This document shows positions 63,707-64,000 of a DNA stretch of 64,000 bases, piece after piece. The notes beneath the pieces were generated by a model. That model was not told where the DNA came from, ran no database searches, and saw nothing but the letters and a program-made list of their open reading frames with translations. The stretch comes from Mixophyes australis. Its lineage: Eukaryota > Chordata > Amphibia > Anura > Limnodynastidae. Positions within the stretch are counted from its first letter, which is position 1. Each line of letters opens with the position of its first letter. The stretch spans positions 84,306,757 to 84,370,756 of the forward strand of contig JAVHZZ010000010.1 of NCBI GenBank assembly GCA_036250195.1. Direction: 5' to 3'. A program made the translations under genes and the position numbers.

Positions 63707-64000
63707 CTACTTATTTTTTAGACAGCGTTTTTTTCGACCATTTTTTGGAGAAACTCCTTTTAGACTGATGTTAAATTGAAATGTAGTGAGTTGTCTAGCC
63801 TTGAAGTGAATGCATTTTACCTATTTAGATTCTCATCGTTATCACAAGGACTGGATATAAATCCACTCGTAACTGAGCCTTTGCTTGATGATCATTTATA
63901 CTACTTTCAGATAAAATATATTTTTGAACTACCTCTACCATGATGGTGCACCATCACAGACACAAATTCATATCTGATATAGCTGGTTAATAACATGACT

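Larger units (their letters stand above)
1..64000. repeat. Tandem array of ~1,147-bp units, each with one tRNA-Ser(GCT) gene
   Basis: The same unit repeats head to tail across the window with no interruption. Taking the unit to start at the CGTTATTCCG motif, full units begin at 1, 1148, 3048, 4948, 6848, 7995 and so on, nearly every 1,147 bp. Lengths of 1,143-1,148 bp arise from small indels. There are 54 units with a tRNA and three 753-bp units without. All units face the same way. The unit combines a GC-richer 82-nt gene with an AT-rich spacer. Neither end of the window reaches unique DNA. Sequence identity between units and shared variants of neighbours indicate growth by unequal exchange and conversion (inference). 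Confidence 0.98.
42402..64000. repeat. Right block (units 36-54) with a three-unit period
   Basis: All units in this block have AATTTAAATTTGC or a close variant left of the tRNA, which removes the AAAA (T4 on the gene strand). From unit 37 on, CGACCATTTTTTGG replaces CGAACATTTTTTGG. GGCACTGG and GGCAATTGG alternate in a non-random order, as do GATGTTTTCTGCC and GATGTTTGCTGCC, giving a higher-order period near 3.44 kb. The last unit is truncated by the window edge. Confidence 0.88.
57315..64000. repeat. Second pair of ~3,442-bp trimers (units 49-51 and 52-54)
   Basis: Unit 49 matches 52 (GGCAATTGG, GGGGACG, GACAAGGATG). Unit 50 matches 53 (CGTCCCAATT, ATTTAAATTC). The first ~430 bp of 54 matches 51 (GAATTGTGTTTC, GGAAACCTTT). 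The right-hand part of unit 51 matches that of unit 48 (CTAACATG, TCCGATATAG), so the repeated segment actually starts inside unit 48. Unit 54 leaves the pattern after about base 63490. Confidence 0.82.

Noticed and set aside
1..64000. CRISPR array
   Set aside because: Repeats are over 1 kb with no short unique spacers, and the unit holds a eukaryotic-type tRNA with Pol III boxes.
1..64000. rDNA or 5S gene array
   Set aside because: The only gene in the unit folds as a class II tRNA with a GCT anticodon; no rRNA sequence is recognised.

Overview
The whole window is one head-to-tail tandem array. A unit of about 1,147 bp is repeated 57 times (the last copy is cut by the window edge), and 54 units carry one serine tRNA gene, anticodon GCT (decodes AGC/AGU), always on the minus strand. 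No unique flanking DNA is seen at either end, so the array is larger than 64 kb. I see no protein gene. The tRNA is 82 nt with a long variable arm, eukaryotic A and B boxes, no intron and no encoded CCA. It is close to the tRNA-Ser(GCT) known from vertebrates, so the source is most likely a vertebrate nuclear genome; the species cannot be told from this sequence.

Left block (1-21758): 17 full units plus three 753-bp units that have lost the tRNA by one shared internal deletion. Sixteen of the 17 tRNA copies match the consensus, and the units are very homogeneous. Middle block (21759-42401): 18 units, more diverged, with 2,294-bp two-unit repeats, one left-type unit embedded in it (unit 23), and several damaged tRNA copies (acceptor mismatches, a discriminator change, a B-box change, a G19 change) that have themselves been re-amplified. 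Right block (42402-64000): 19 units with a three-unit period of about 3.44 kb. Here the only nearby T4 Pol III terminator is reduced to T3 in every unit, and several tRNA copies carry stem or T-loop lesions.

By my reading 30 of 54 tRNA copies are exact consensus, 10 carry changes expected to be mild, and 14 carry changes likely to harm transcription, folding or charging. Of the 30 consensus copies, 24 also keep the T4 terminator. The spacers are AT-rich and hold short palindromes and hairpins but no second gene. Variation looks concentrated in the tRNA and its close flanks, while the first ~440 bp of each unit is nearly invariant. The pattern fits unequal crossing-over and gene conversion acting on a Pol III gene array. 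Copies are numbered 1-54 from left to right, and tRNA positions are linear along the 82-nt gene unless 'standard' is stated.
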